Assembly (NCBI GenBank): GCA_944470555.2
Contig: OX104134.1
Coordinates: forward strand, 77,308,678-77,372,677
DNA: 64,000 bases
DNA from: Heterobilharzia americana
Lineage: Eukaryota > Platyhelminthes > Trematoda > Strigeidida > Schistosomatidae
Direction of reading: 5' to 3'
The notes beneath the pieces were generated by a model, which saw nothing but the letters and a program-made list of their open reading frames with translations, had not been told where the DNA came from and searched no databases. Of this stretch, positions 23,926 through 35,435 are shown piece after piece. Position 1 is the first letter of the stretch, and each line of letters opens with the position of its first letter. Position numbers and translations under genes: made by a program.

Positions 23926-24385
23926 TCCGAACCTTTCGATAGTGGAACCTGTCTGTGAGGTGGGTGATGAAAATCCATGTCCGTCTCACGAAATTCAGCA
24001 AATTTTAATAAGATTACGCACAGTAATGCTTGATATGTAAATTATTTAATAATAAATACCAGTTTGTAAATTTTCAAAAATTATGAACTTGACGGCGCTT
24101 GTAAACCGGCATCCTTCATGTTAAACCCATTATATGAGGATTATATTTATTATTATCCGAACTTTAGCACCCTACATACGATGCAAAGTGATATTTTCTT
24201 GTTCGTTTCATAACTGACATGACCTTCGGAAGTTTTTAATTCATTTTAATGACATTCCGTCTGTACCACTCAGGACTCGGGTCTTGTAGATATCTTGAGG
24301 TGTATCACAGTGATGAAGCCTGTAAACTGGCTCTTCTCATGTTAACCACTTTCTAATGTGAGAATGAAACATTTATTTGTTCATT
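23926..24385 (+). repeat. Hairpin-end repeat, copy 2 (5'-truncated)
   Basis: Corresponds to about the last 450 bases of copy 1. It begins around 'gtggaacctgtctgtgaggtgggtgatgaaaatccatg', runs through the 'gacggcgcttgtaaaccgg' internal module and ends with 'gtaaactggctcttctcatgttaa...taatgtgagaatgaaacat'. The poly(A)-like signal is changed to AATGAA here. Confidence 0.7.
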
Positions 24386-24429
24386 TAATTTGTATTTATT
24401 GGAATCTCGTGGTTTATAAGAGTATCTTG

Positions 24430-25310
24430 CACTCTATGGACTCACCTAACCAGCGCAGTAACACTTCTGTAGTGTATGGTGACAAGCAGTGAGTCGCTTT
24501 TCTCGTCAAGGACCACATTTTCCAACTTCAATACAGCGAGTGTTCAGGAGGTACACCGGGCAACGTCATGCCTTCTTGCTTCTTGGGTCACATCGGAATT
24601 GTGTGCACGTATCAGTACTTGTCCTTTCATCTGGTATATTTATGAGTTACCAAGACTCAGTAATAATCATTTAAGTCGGTTTAAGCATGAGCGCTATTCG
24701 TCTTGATACCGGCAGTTAATTCAGGACAGACCTTGGGTTTATGAGAACGACGTACAAGTGAGAAGAGCAACAAAGTGCAAAAGGTATCTCAGTATTGTTT
24801 GATTGAGCATGGCCTGATGACGTCGTATTACAGGATGTATCTACGTTCTTCTCGCTTGTGGTTGCAGAGTTACCAGAATATCTAAGTGGTAAATCAACCG
24901 TAGTGTGATTTGGAATAGGATCCCCTTTATTAGAGGATAGAGGAGTGATGTATTTACTTAGTTCGGTCTGTTCATCGTACCAGAACACACAGAGCTCGAT
25001 TCAATGAACAGCAGTCTCCAGCACCTGTTTTCATTTCATGGATGGTAGTTAGTTCTCCTTCTACACTGCCGGTGACAGCAGTAGGGTTATTCACCAGACC
25101 CGTAATGTTAACGCATCTGCCGACCCTACTTGGGTAGTTGATGTCTGGGAGTTGTGTATGTGCTTGATTGTATCTTTCCTATCGCCTCAGAGGCACTAAG
25201 ATTAGCGTCCCAGGGTGAGGGTTTCTTCACATCTCTACCAGTTGTGTGGTTAAAGCTGAAGCCGATAGGGATGAAATGGGTAAAAGGTTGTTGTGTTTTC
25301 GCGTCCATAT
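24430..25310 (-). mobile_element. CR1-like fragment: ORF1 end and endonuclease start
   Basis: The minus frame 24988-24716 ends in YVVLINPRSVLN, the counterpart of CLINARSIRNK at the start of the CR1 endonuclease. Further down, MIITESW and a diverged stretch ending SLLVTIHYRSVTALVR match the TEAW to GCIYRPP section with several stops. The upstream minus frame 25308-25126 may be ORF1 C-terminal sequence. Inactive. Confidence 0.65.
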
Positions 25311-25804
25311 CGACCTTGGTTCCGAGCAGCGCTTCTTGCCAGTCACTTCCCTCTATTTCAGGTTATAAGGGATATGACCGGCGTCACCTTTGATTAGGAG
25401 CTGTTTCCTGGAAAGCCAGTGCTACACACCGTTCAAAGTTTTCTACTCACATCCCACGCTGCCGATGTTCAAATACAGACGGAGCGAGCCTCGTGCTTCT
25501 CACTGGCTACGGCAGAGTCATGTTGTTCTGGAGTCTACATGTGATCTCGTTATGAGTGGAGGTTGGATAAATATACCAAACGATTTTAGTGGTGCTGCAT
25601 TTCATGGATGATTTGAAGTGCGAACGTCTCCTACTTTAGGGAGGGTATCGCTGGTCATTTTGAATCAGTGCACCGTTTAAGCATACATCTGGTCAGGTAG
25701 AGTTTCATGGATGCGCTGGCCCGCTGGTTGCGCGATAGGTGGCAGATATCCAGTGTGCTGGGCTATTATTGCCCGTGAACTTCAGGTCTATGACAGACCT
25801 AAGT
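25311..25804. other. No recognisable gene
   Basis: Unassigned sequence between the CR1 fragment and hairpin-end repeat copy 3. Only short ORFs are present, with no motif seen. Confidence 0.4.
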
Positions 25805-27405
25805 CATAGTACTTTGACTGTTTCACCCTCAAAGCCACCATGGTACACCCCAAATGTGGAGAATTTTAAGAACCTTATAATGGAAAAAACTGTATAGTTG
25901 ACTTCACATACACACATGAAAGTGTGCATGAACTCGAACGGGTCTAAAAGAATAGGGACTTTCTTCTCCAAATTGGATAGTATACTAATGTCCTTTCCCA
26001 TATCTGCACGTACCTTTTCGTTCTTTTCCCATTTGTAGCGACAGCCCGAAGAGGACATTTGATGCAGACTTTCAGTCTGAACGCGACTGCTTGGTGGATA
26101 TAGTATCTGCTGTCCGGCGCCAATTACTATTAAACTGTTCCCAATCTTTTACGAATTCTGGACCATCTTCACGATCGACTCACCCACTGGTCACGATTCT
26201 TTTTGCGACTGACCGTCCGAACTTCCCTGACAGTATTGGTAGCAGAAACAATCTGAACAAACGATTAGGTTAGTGACTTATTTACATATTGGCTCGGAAC
26301 GCGACTTGCCTGCAGTCACCCCATACTACGTGTTTTCTAGTACTCTGTATAGCGCGATCTTTTCACACGAAAGTTACTATGCATCAAGCACACTTCTCGA
26401 ATGATGCTGCTTACACTAATCCAGAAGATACCCGAAGACTATATATAAATACCGCCACCTGGACTATTGACCGTTTCGACGCCTATTTTTCTGCTCTCTT
26501 TATAACCTGCGTTCACTTTCGATATCATGATAAACCCCAATACGATAACTTCTGTATCATTTAGGACAGCTCAACCAATGGAGATTTCTTTACCATTATC
26601 GACTTGATGATGCCTGCAAAGTAGCTTCTCTCATGTTCAACTCTTAATTTGAGAATAAACTATCTGTTTACTTATTTATTATTTCCACGAACCATAACAA
26701 GTATTCACGGCAGAATTAATCCGTACCACCTTTAAATGTAACGTGGTGACCTGGGAATGCTTTGATTTAGTCACTCCTCGTGGTTGTGTAACTGTGAATA
26801 CTTTACCGATAACCCCGGTCGTGTACATGGGTCCTCTGTGGATAGCAAAGCTAAAAACCGAGGTACCATCTAATGGGTAATAGGTAACAAACTATGTGAA
26901 CGGACCTACAACGTCAGCTGGCTACAACGCGAACTTCTAACTTTGCGCGCTTTCGTTCCTAATAGTGAAACCTGTCTGTGTGATGGGAGATGAAACTCCA
27001 TGCCCGTCTCATGAATTGAGGCAAGTTTTAATAACATTATGCACATCACTGACTTCGTATGTGAGTCACTTAATACTTAATGCTATTTTGTAAACTTTCA
27101 AGAATTATCAGTTTGACGATGCTTGTAAACTGGTTTCTCTCGTGTTAAATCCGTTATATGAGGATAACATTTACCATTATCTCAACTTTAACACTTCGTA
27201 TACGCTGAAAGTGATATTTTATTGTTCGTTTCATAACTAGCAGGATCTTCAGATGTTTTCAAAAGAGCTTAGTGATATCCCGTCTGTACCATTCAGGACT
27301 TGTAAAATCTTGTAGATTTTTCGACTCATATCACTGTGATGACTCCAGTAAACTGGCTTCTCTCATGTAAAGTTACTAATGTGAGAATAAAACACTTATT
27401 TGCAT
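25805..27405 (+). repeat. Hairpin-end repeat, copy 3 (composite)
   Basis: Collinear with copy 1 but with about 190 extra bases (about 26490-26690), which themselves end in a terminal module ('gcttctctcatgttcaactcttaatttgagaataaac'). The copy therefore carries two ends, one near 26670 and one near 27395. Its two halves recur almost identically in inverted orientation at 37.4-38.2 kb (first half) and 29.84-30.35 kb (second half). Confidence 0.75.
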
Positions 27406-29841
27406 TTGGGTGCATTTTATTACTACCTCAATAACTGAGCAAATACGACTAGCTTTGAGTGCAGTGCGTCTCAAGTCGCGCTACCGTACAAAGCCTTGAG
27501 GGCTGATTATTAGTTAGGATGTGATTACAAAACCTCTGGCAAGGAATCGAAACGCATTTTCTTCCGTTGTGATACTTTGAAAACTGCGCATGCACACTTC
27601 CATATTTAAAGTGCCTTCATACCTTGGTGACAAAACAAGTGTTGATCTCCAGCGAATATTACAGCGTGTGCAAGTGAATGTAGAAATTTGCTGCAGTCAA
27701 ATGAAATATCTCCAAGTTTATCCACAGACAGCAGGGCCACAAATGTCCGTTTGTGTGGGCGATTCTGTTTCGCATCGATACTAGTAATCACTTCTAATTG
27801 TGATTAGATAAATCACCACCAAACTACATGGCTCTAAATATCTCCAGACCAGAATGAAACTCACATAATCTGGATGGTTCCCATCAACCACCCGGCCCGG
27901 CTTAAATTGAAAACTGAGAGGAAATGTAATGATAACTAGGAGCAGTAACACGATGAAACAAAAACACCTTCATCCCCTTCTCTTGTTTGGTCGCGTTGTT
28001 TTCCTTTTCACACGAAAAGTGGCTTTGGTGGAGCCAGATATTCTACTATCCTAGAATGGGGATCGAATTACTTTGAAATGACAACTTAGAGACGGATTTG
28101 GAAACATTTTGTGGTTTGCATATAAAATATTCAAAAATCGTTGTTTCAATGATTTTTGGATAAAAAATTAGTGTCTCGACTAGCTCCAGTATTACATACA
28201 GGGTTATTTGCGTGTTTACGAACTCAATTTAATGGCAGAAACTGAGCATCGGGACCGAGGAATTAAACATGACGTTTCACGACGTACATTTTTATTTATA
28301 GCCTGGACTTAAGATTATGTTAACTGTGTTCCTTTGACCCTCTAGGTGCATAACGTAGCTCTTACTGGTATGGAAACGCAAGACGGAATCACCGTTTTTA
28401 AGCATTTGTAATACGGCTGAAACTAGGACGCGATAAATGCGCTGCATAAAACTTCGAGGGTATTGCACAAGTAGAATATAGAGCTATATAGCCCCCTACT
28501 CCTTGTATCCTCTTTAGATACTCTAGTCCTCAGAATTGCTTCTTCAAGTTCTAAGACAACTAACTTCACTCCTTATGCCTCTGTGTTTCTCTTTATCACC
28601 CAATATGCAGATTATGATGGGGAATCATGCCAATACACTGAGCACCGAGATACACTTTGAACGTTTATTCAACATGTGAGAACTATCATATTTTACCACC
28701 AGGGGCTAGTCAATTCATCCCAGACTACAACCTCACCTAAATTCACGGCTGAAATTGTGAGAGCAAATAGAAGTGTTGGCATTAAATGCCGTTTGCATTC
28801 AACTGTACGAGCTCCCACAGTCCTGGCAGCCACTCGCTTGGAAACGAGGGGAACCGGGAGGGACCTCATGTGACGCGCCCACCTCGAGGTCTTATTTGAT
28901 GGTTTGAAGGTGAAGCCTCCTGTATTCTCCGACGTAAAACGACAACAGCAACCGGAAAGAATTGCATCCCTGGCTTTATTCATTCAAATGACTCAATTTC
29001 CAACATTACAGACCCAGGCAGCTGCCACGCTCCGCATCACATTATGCAATGCCGGACTCAGACTTCCTCCCGCCTTCCATCACAGTATCTAACCCTAGAT
29101 TAACTTGCCATCTATAGACAGTACAAACTTGTTGAATACTGACATATCTTCAGATTCATCTGTTCTCAGCATTCGATATGCAATATACTTTTACACATTA
29201 TGTGACTCACTATAGCCAGGATACTTCGCCTACTGAGAGGTCATACCCTCGTTAATTTTCATTGCTGCCGTTTGACGATATCGCCTATCAAATATTTGTG
29301 ACCAGCAATATGTAAACAATTTTTACTCCAGAAGACTTCACACGGCAAGGTGATTCCCCTCTTCCTAAACTTTAAAATTTCGATTGGTAACTAACATTTA
29401 GATATTGCTTTTAAAAATAGCATTTGTTCGTATAATTCACTGTCAGAAATATATTATTATTAACTTGCAAAGCAATAAATAATTCTGTGATAGGTGCTTC
29501 TTGCAGAGCTGACAGATACTTTCTACTGATCCTTTAACCAAATTGATACTCTAGAATCTTGGAAGCTGAACCACTTGTGAGAAAGGAAGTGAATTTCTTA
29601 TTTCTATTCGGAATCTGCGAACTACCTTTTCCTGCGACTTATAAATGAAGAAATCAGAAAATTTCTGCGAAAATACGAACTCCCTGAAAACGAGGTCGGA
29701 AGTCTAAGGGAACGTCCAACATTTAGAGGACAGTGCGTGAAATAAAAGATTAAAAGTATGTGCTTCCTATTCGCCAATGACCTTGTAGTCAACAGAAAAT
29801 TAAATTAAGACTTAATCAAGGCATGCAGTTATAAATGCAAA
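27406..29841. other. No recognisable gene
   Basis: A spacer of about 2.4 kb between two inverted repeat arms. Only short ORFs are present. A small hairpin (TAATCAC/GTGATTA, near 27784-27805) has no evident role. Confidence 0.45.
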
Positions 29842-30590
29842 CAAGTGTTTTATTCTCACATTAGTAACTTTACATGAGAGAAGCCAGTTTACTGGAGTCA
29901 TCACAGTGATATGAGTCGAAAAATCTACAAGATTTTACGAGTCCTGAATGGTACAGACGGGATATCACTAAGCTCTTTTGAAAACATCTGAAGATCCTGC
30001 TAGTTATGAAACGAACAATAAAATATCACTTTTCAGCGTATACGAAGTGTTAAAGTTGAGATAATGGTAAATGTTATCCTCATATAACGGATTTAACACG
30101 AGAGAAACCGGTTTACAAGCATCGTCAAACTGATAATTCTTGAAAGTTTACAAAATAGCATTAAGTATTAAGTGACTCACATACGAAGTCAGTGATGTGC
30201 ATAATGTTATTAAAACTTGCCTCAATTCATGAGACGGGCATGGAGTTTCATCTCCCATCACACAGACAGGTTTCACTATTAGGAACGAAAGCGCGCAAAG
30301 TTAGAAGTTCGCGTTGTAGCCAGCTGACGTTGTAGGTCCGTTCACATAGTTTGTCGTCTAGTGATGTAACCGCCTATATTTGTCGTGTACCATAGTGGCC
30401 TTGAGAGGAAAGCAGCATTCATTATGTTCATTGCAAGAAGCTGGACCAAAACATGCACCCTCGTATTTAACCGTAAACCCATCTGTATGGGATTATCTGT
30501 AGGACTAATGATTCTTATTCACGTATTTAGAGGCTGTATTAGTTATCACAAGCGGGCTTTCATCGCCACAAGACAGCATGAAATCTAATT
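29842..30590 (-). repeat. Hairpin-end repeat, copy 4 (inverted, internally deleted)
   Basis: Positions 29842-30352 are the reverse complement of about 26890-27400, with only occasional differences. From about 30385 the sequence instead resembles the 5' flank seen at 38215-38340 ('gtaccatagtggccttgagagg', 'accctcgtatttaaccgtaaacccatc'). The copy thus joins the far 5' part of the repeat to its 3' part and lacks the middle. Confidence 0.7.
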
Positions 30591-31338
30591 TTTTTAATAC
30601 TAAATACAAAATCCCATATACTGATGCGGTAGCGAGGGACGTTGAGTAGGAATAATCACGAACGCTTATAACACCCTACTTGTTGAAATTCTTGCTTCTT
30701 CTTCTGTCTGTTGCTTTGTCTGTTTTTTTGTCGCTATAGAAAAGGAATTCATTCCGAAGTGTTGGCTTGGTCGTCATCAAGAATTAATTACTAGGGAACA
30801 GACTTTTGTGTAGGCTACACTCTCTGTGGGGTAACCAGCTTTGCTGCCCTCACAATACCTAACTACAAGAAGCAGAAATAAAAAAAAGTTCACTGGACTA
30901 CAACTTCATTATTATCAAGATCTAGGGTTTACGCATTATAATAGTGGCCAGGAAAGTCCAAAACTTTCTGAACACAAGGCTGTCACGACCCATAAAAAGG
31001 GCGGACAAGATGTCCTGGAAATCCATTTGGCGCATTCAAACTAGTTTATTGATTCTGGATGCTGGAATTGGAAAAGTGAAGACATTTGGCTCTCAGTCAT
31101 AATATTTATCAAGGTTGTGTCTTTTCGTCGTGGAATGGTGTTAACATGCATGAATTATACAGCTCTCGGATCATCAATGAAGTACAGTAGGTAAACAATT
31201 CATGCTTACATTCTCTTGTAAACTTTTCACCATCATCTCAAGCAAAAAGTACAAACTGTTGCAGTGGAAGCATTCGTTTCAAGCTTTATTTTTCTCTAGG
31301 TAATTCATGTGGCGACAAGATACAAACCCGCTTTTTTG
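30591..31338. other. No recognisable gene
   Basis: AT-rich unassigned sequence with no motif identified. Confidence 0.4.
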
Positions 31339-31536
31339 TTAGTGCGAAGACGATACTTCCACTTGCTCAACTTGAGAATTTTGTGCATACTTATTCTGCT
31401 GGGATGTTTCATTAAATGAACAAGCGTCATCTATATCTTCTGGTGACAATAGGTGGGGATTGAGACTACCTTCCATGAAGACATTTGATTTGTGTAGAAA
31501 CTTATTTATACCTGTAAAAGTGGTATGTGTCTGCAA
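31339..31536 (-). pseudogene. LSPEDI-domain coding-like sequence, copy 3 (best preserved)
   Basis: The minus-strand open frame encodes QTHTTFTGINKFLHKSNVF, then GSLNPHLLSPEDIDDACSF and NETSQQNKYAQNSQVEQVE before a stop. It begins right after a good 3' splice-site-like sequence (pyrimidine-rich, ending 'ttgcag' near 31532), so it could be an exon. It closely matches the copy at 22084-22326. It lies just downstream of a CR1 C-terminal relic on the same strand, so a retroelement origin is possible. No family was recognised. Confidence 0.5.
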
Positions 31537-31589
31537 ATTTGGGAATAAACATTATGATCATCACTATATGTTCACGGTGGACTTGACGT

Positions 31590-31800
31590 CTAGATTGTGA
31601 TTACATGTCGATTGTCCAGTTTTGCTTCTTATTTTTGAATATACCATGAATGTCAAGAATTTTGTGAATATCCGTGGACTGAATGATTTCCTTGAGCAGA
31701 CGCTGAAACTGAAGTTAAAACACGCGAGTGCCAATACACTCTGGGAGCTTTTTCCATAACTTGCTTTATCGCATCGTACAGAATCGCGGCCTCATTTTAA
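31590..31800 (-). mobile_element. CR1-like ORF2 C-terminal fragment
   Basis: The minus strand reads SKLWKKLPECIGTRVF, then LQFQRLLKEIIQSTDIHKILDIHG. It parallels SKLWNKLPHFIRSCMSAFQFRRLLNEFF and FTDIHKFLDIH at the end of the intact ORF2 at 15 kb. One stop interrupts it. Only the last 60 or so residues are recognisable. Confidence 0.75.
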
Positions 31801-33185
31801 GGTGGTATTTTAGTTGTTTAGTTACATTGTCTCCGAATCCCATCAGTTGCAGCTGAAATCTCAACAACAGAACTAATCCAGTAGTCTCGCTTTTTAGTCC
31901 CAGTAATCAATTCTTGCTTCTGGAAACGTTTGTGGCTGCACGGAAAAAATTAATAGTAATAGTAGCAATCGCTTTATTTTAGCCACTAAGTCGGATCTAG
32001 TATGGACTTCTCGTCAAATAATTTTTCGACAGAATTTCCGTTGGTACGGAATTTTTGAACGAGCTGATCAAGGCATCCCACTGGTGTTGATGTTGATGAT
32101 AAAGCAGGTAATAGTACTGAACATCCAGCTGCTGTTAACTCACGGTCTGATTTGCAGTGAGGAATGAAAAAGAAGACATGAATGTTGTCCACGTAGGCAG
32201 TATGAAAATCTGCAATTAGAGCCCACTGTTTCAGGGGTCTCAGCGTGATGAAATGATGCTCTTTGAAAGTTTTTTTCTCTGTTCTGCCACCAGTTTGAGA
32301 GGCAGCACGTAGGGAAATTTGTGAGTGCGAGGGAGTGGGTGATGCAATCGAAAAACACATCTTAAAGGCTAAGAAAAGTTGAAATGGAGTAGACTGATGC
32401 AACAAACATTTTGTGGCCCATTATGGATGAAGAGCACTAGAAGATGGGAGAAAGACGGGCAGCTTCCTTGGTTTCCAAGCGCAACGGGAGTTGATCATTT
32501 CATATGAGCGGTTCGACTGTGAAGACCCAAAGAATTCAGTGACGGCCCAGAATTTGATTTTCGAAACCAACGTAAACAAAGCTTCTTATGTTCCAGAAGC
32601 TACTTTAGGGCCAACAAATCACGTCACGAAGTAAACGTCTGCCTGCCTCCAGTGAGATTATTTTGATTTCGGAAGAACCTGGTGGACCGCATTAAATGTA
32701 GTGCGAAATTACTACCCCTAGATTACTCGAAAAGGCTTGGCATTCAGTTTTTATCAATTTATCAGATTTACCACACGGTGTGACCGTGTTGCTTAGTGGA
32801 TTACATTTCGGACATAATTTGTTGTCCGTAGTTATATCAAGGTAGCTACACAGCTTTGAGACGTCCTTTATGTAATCCTAAATTCTCCACCCCTTGTAAT
32901 GGCCACAATCCAATCACTTTGATCTAAATGCGAATGGCAGTTCAACCGGACCAAGCTTATGAGATCCAGGCATGTTCCTACATTCTACTGTAAAGTTCAC
33001 AGACTTCCTCTGGTCAAACACAAGCAAAGATTGGTCCAACAATATCAAAACATTATTTTTTATTAAACTGTTGGTACTAATAAAAGTAACAAGTTATGTC
33101 GAAATTACAAAAGCACCTCGACATAGCCACCGGACAACTTCGCGGTCCAAAAGTTCTTGGGCACGAATGCGCACCATCAGACAGA
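31801..33185. other. No recognisable gene
   Basis: Contains a 139-codon minus frame (32405-31986) with no motif, no homologous copy in the window and a second overlapping frame. It is not supported as a gene. Confidence 0.4.
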
Positions 33186-33800
33186 AAACTGGTTGAACAC
33201 ATACGGTTGTTAAGTACCTTAGAAGGAATAAGAATGTTTTCAACAAAATAGAACCAAAACTTCGTCCACAGGAACCAAATCAGTTAATAACCATTTCCGG
33301 CAGACAGTCAAAGGAAAGGTAATCAATTCGCTGCAGAGTCTTAAGTTGAGCTAAAACAAAGATGCCGGAAACAGCACGACATAGCGGTGTTGTCAACAGT
33401 TCAGCATCACGCAATAGTAGAGCGAAGCATTCATGATAAATGTCTATCAAAAGAAGACAAGTAAGGAGTTTAAAGCCAAAGAAGACGGGCAAATGATGAA
33501 GTAACATCACATTGGTTAGGGTCAGAAGTATAATATCCATCATGGGAGCGAAAATATTGAAGCAAGTACCAATACTGTCGGATCAAGTGCTCGGGAGAAA
33601 TTTTCAAATCATCTATTCTGTTACACCTCCTTTGTGAAATGGGTAGCGAGATTTTCTGTAAATCTGGAACAGACACCGAGTCATTCCTGTGGCGGACATT
33701 AAACACTGATTCGATAAACAAAGAATCAGTTATCAAACTCTCCCTCCTGCCTCCTGTATTAGGTCTAGGATTTTCGCCTTGTTCCATCCTGCCGTACGAT
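33186..33800. repeat. Diverged direct repeat, unit 1
   Basis: Shares a collinear pattern with 34367-34850: 'ggttgaacacatacggttgttaagtacct', then 'gaaccaaaac..cgtc', then 'cagtcaaa', then 'gaagcatt'-like, then 'caaatcatctattctgttacacctcc'. Similarity is clear but much diverged. No open coding frame is shared, and the class is unknown. Confidence 0.6.
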
Positions 33801-34366
33801 TGTGTGTAATGGCATCTACAGCTGTGGCTGAGCTTCTTCGTAAATTCCTTGCCCTAAAAGGATCTGCCAGTTTTGACCTAGTGAGTTTTTTGTGCTTAGG
33901 TGGCCTAATTGGTTTTGGTCAATTGCTTCGGCCTACATACTTGACCTCTGAGTCCCTGCAAGGGATTTGCTAAACTAAGTGATTTTGCTCAGTTGGATCA
34001 GTAAGATCGTTTAGCCTGCAAAGCTTACTTTTGAGTGATTTTGCAGGTTGAAATGCGATTTCGGTCCCAGCGTAACGACCAAAATCCGATTATTTCGGCC
34101 TGAAAGCGGGAAACAACTCAGCGGTGTCAAGCTAACGCCTTCTGCTGTATAGTTCCCGGACTTCTGCCACTGTTGCACAGCCAAAGGTTGGATCGGCGAT
34201 CCCACAAAACACGGTTTGTTGCAAATCGGCGGCAGATTCATAAAGCTGTGGTGCTATCACAGCAATAATAGGTTATATCAGAATTAAAAAATACCTCAAC
34301 GGTGCCGTTCGGTAACTATACAGTTTAAATGTTCTCAGTAGCAAAATACTTACTATGCAGTAAAAG

Positions 34367-34850
34367 TTGGTTGAACAAATACAGTTGTTGAGTACCTAAA
34401 AGTCAGTAAGAATATTCCCGACAGAAAGGGACCAAAACCCCCGTCTACCAGAATCAAATCAATAAATAAACGTTTCCAGTGGTCAGCCGAAGGATAGGCA
34501 GTCAAATCACTGCACAAACTTAAGTCAAGCCGAAAACAAATTGTCGGGCGCAGTAAAACAACGCCACGTTGAAAACAGTTCTGATTAAACAATAAAAAAG
34601 TGAAGCACTAAAAACAATTCTCAACCAAAATAAAGACAAGCAATGGGTGCTGACTCAAAGAAGGCAGTCAGGTAACAAAAGAGCATTACGCAAGCTGGAC
34701 TTAAATCATCGTATCAGTAACTAGGGTAAAAATTACTCGACTAAACGTCACTATTGCCAAATAGGGTGATCGGAAGGGTATTCAGGTCATTTTTCCGCTA
34801 CACTCAGCCTTACTGAGGTTCCTACTTCGCATGGTAAAACTGTGGTGGTG
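34367..34850. repeat. Diverged direct repeat, unit 2
   Basis: The partner of 33186-33800 in the same orientation, beginning 'ggttgaacaaatacagttgttgagtacct' and ending near 'caggtcatttttccgctacactcagcc'. The 570 bases between the units (33801-34366) have no identified content. Confidence 0.6.
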
Positions 34851-35087
34851 TCAACTTCTCTCCTTTCAGTATTACCAATACCACTGCTAACATCATTATC
34901 ATCATTACTAACGTCTGCTACTAATAGTTACATTTTTTCTAGGATGTTTGGGGAACTTATCCATTGATTTAGGTGAGTAGTTGTTGACTGTTAGGGCGCC
35001 TTTATTGTGTGTAGTTTCTGGTCTAAAATCTTCTGTCTTACCAGCTAGCTTCCGGCTCTCTTACTTGGATCCTGACACGGCAAGTGA

Positions 35088-35100
35088 TTTATAAAAAGGC
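35088..35100 (+). promoter_or_regulatory. TATA-box-like element
   Basis: The sequence tttataaaaaggc is a strong match to a TATA box and lies about 40 bases upstream of an ATG at 35133 with a good context (aagATGg). The link to a real transcript is inferred only. Confidence 0.35.
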
Positions 35101-35132
35101 TCAACCGCATCCATACACGATCATACTGTAAG

Positions 35133-35339
35133 ATGGAACAGGAACCCGGAAAATTCATGAGAAACGACGTGAACACTAATGTGAGTCCTGGTTGGCCTGA
35201 CGACATTCTAAAAACTGTAGAATACGATGAAACCGTATATGATATGATTCATTGTGCACTTCCGAATGGGCAGGCAATCTTTCAACGGTTTTCATTAATT
35301 GTTCCTGTTTTCGAGGAACCGAGAGACACCCATAAGTGA
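35133..35339 (+). CDS. Hypothetical short ORF behind a TATA-like box
   Basis: A 68-codon ORF starts with MEQEPGKFMRNDVNTN and contains SPGWPDDILKTVEYDE and VYDMIHCALPNG. It is acidic and compositionally protein-like, unlike most frames nearby. It ends just before the (AT)n microsatellite. A possible splice donor (aa|gtgaag) overlaps its stop codon, so it could be a first exon. No family was recognised and no second copy is seen in the window. It may equally be a chance ORF. Confidence 0.3.
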   Translation: MEQEPGKFMRNDVNTNVSPGWPDDILKTVEYDETVYDMIHCALPNGQAIFQRFSLIVPVFEEPRDTHK

Positions 35340-35375
35340 AGCTTCAGGCTGCCGTTCAGCGCCCACCCATACATG

Positions 35376-35378
<3 letters not shown>

Positions 35379-35433
<55 letters not shown>
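35379..35433. repeat. (AT)n microsatellite
   Basis: An uninterrupted AT dinucleotide array of about 27 units. It is likely length-polymorphic. Confidence 0.97.

Positions 35434-35435
<2 letters not shown>

Noticed and set aside
26289..26564. 91-codon frame found identically at 37774-37499 (minus)
   Set aside because: The identity comes from the duplicated repeat DNA. In copies 1 and 6 the frame is not conserved, so it is not evidence of coding.
27784..27805. Small hairpin TAATCAC/GTGATTA
   Set aside because: A 7-bp stem in AT-rich DNA is expected by chance and has no supporting context.
31986..32405. 139-codon minus frame
   Set aside because: No motif, a competing overlapping frame, and no second copy or repeat support.
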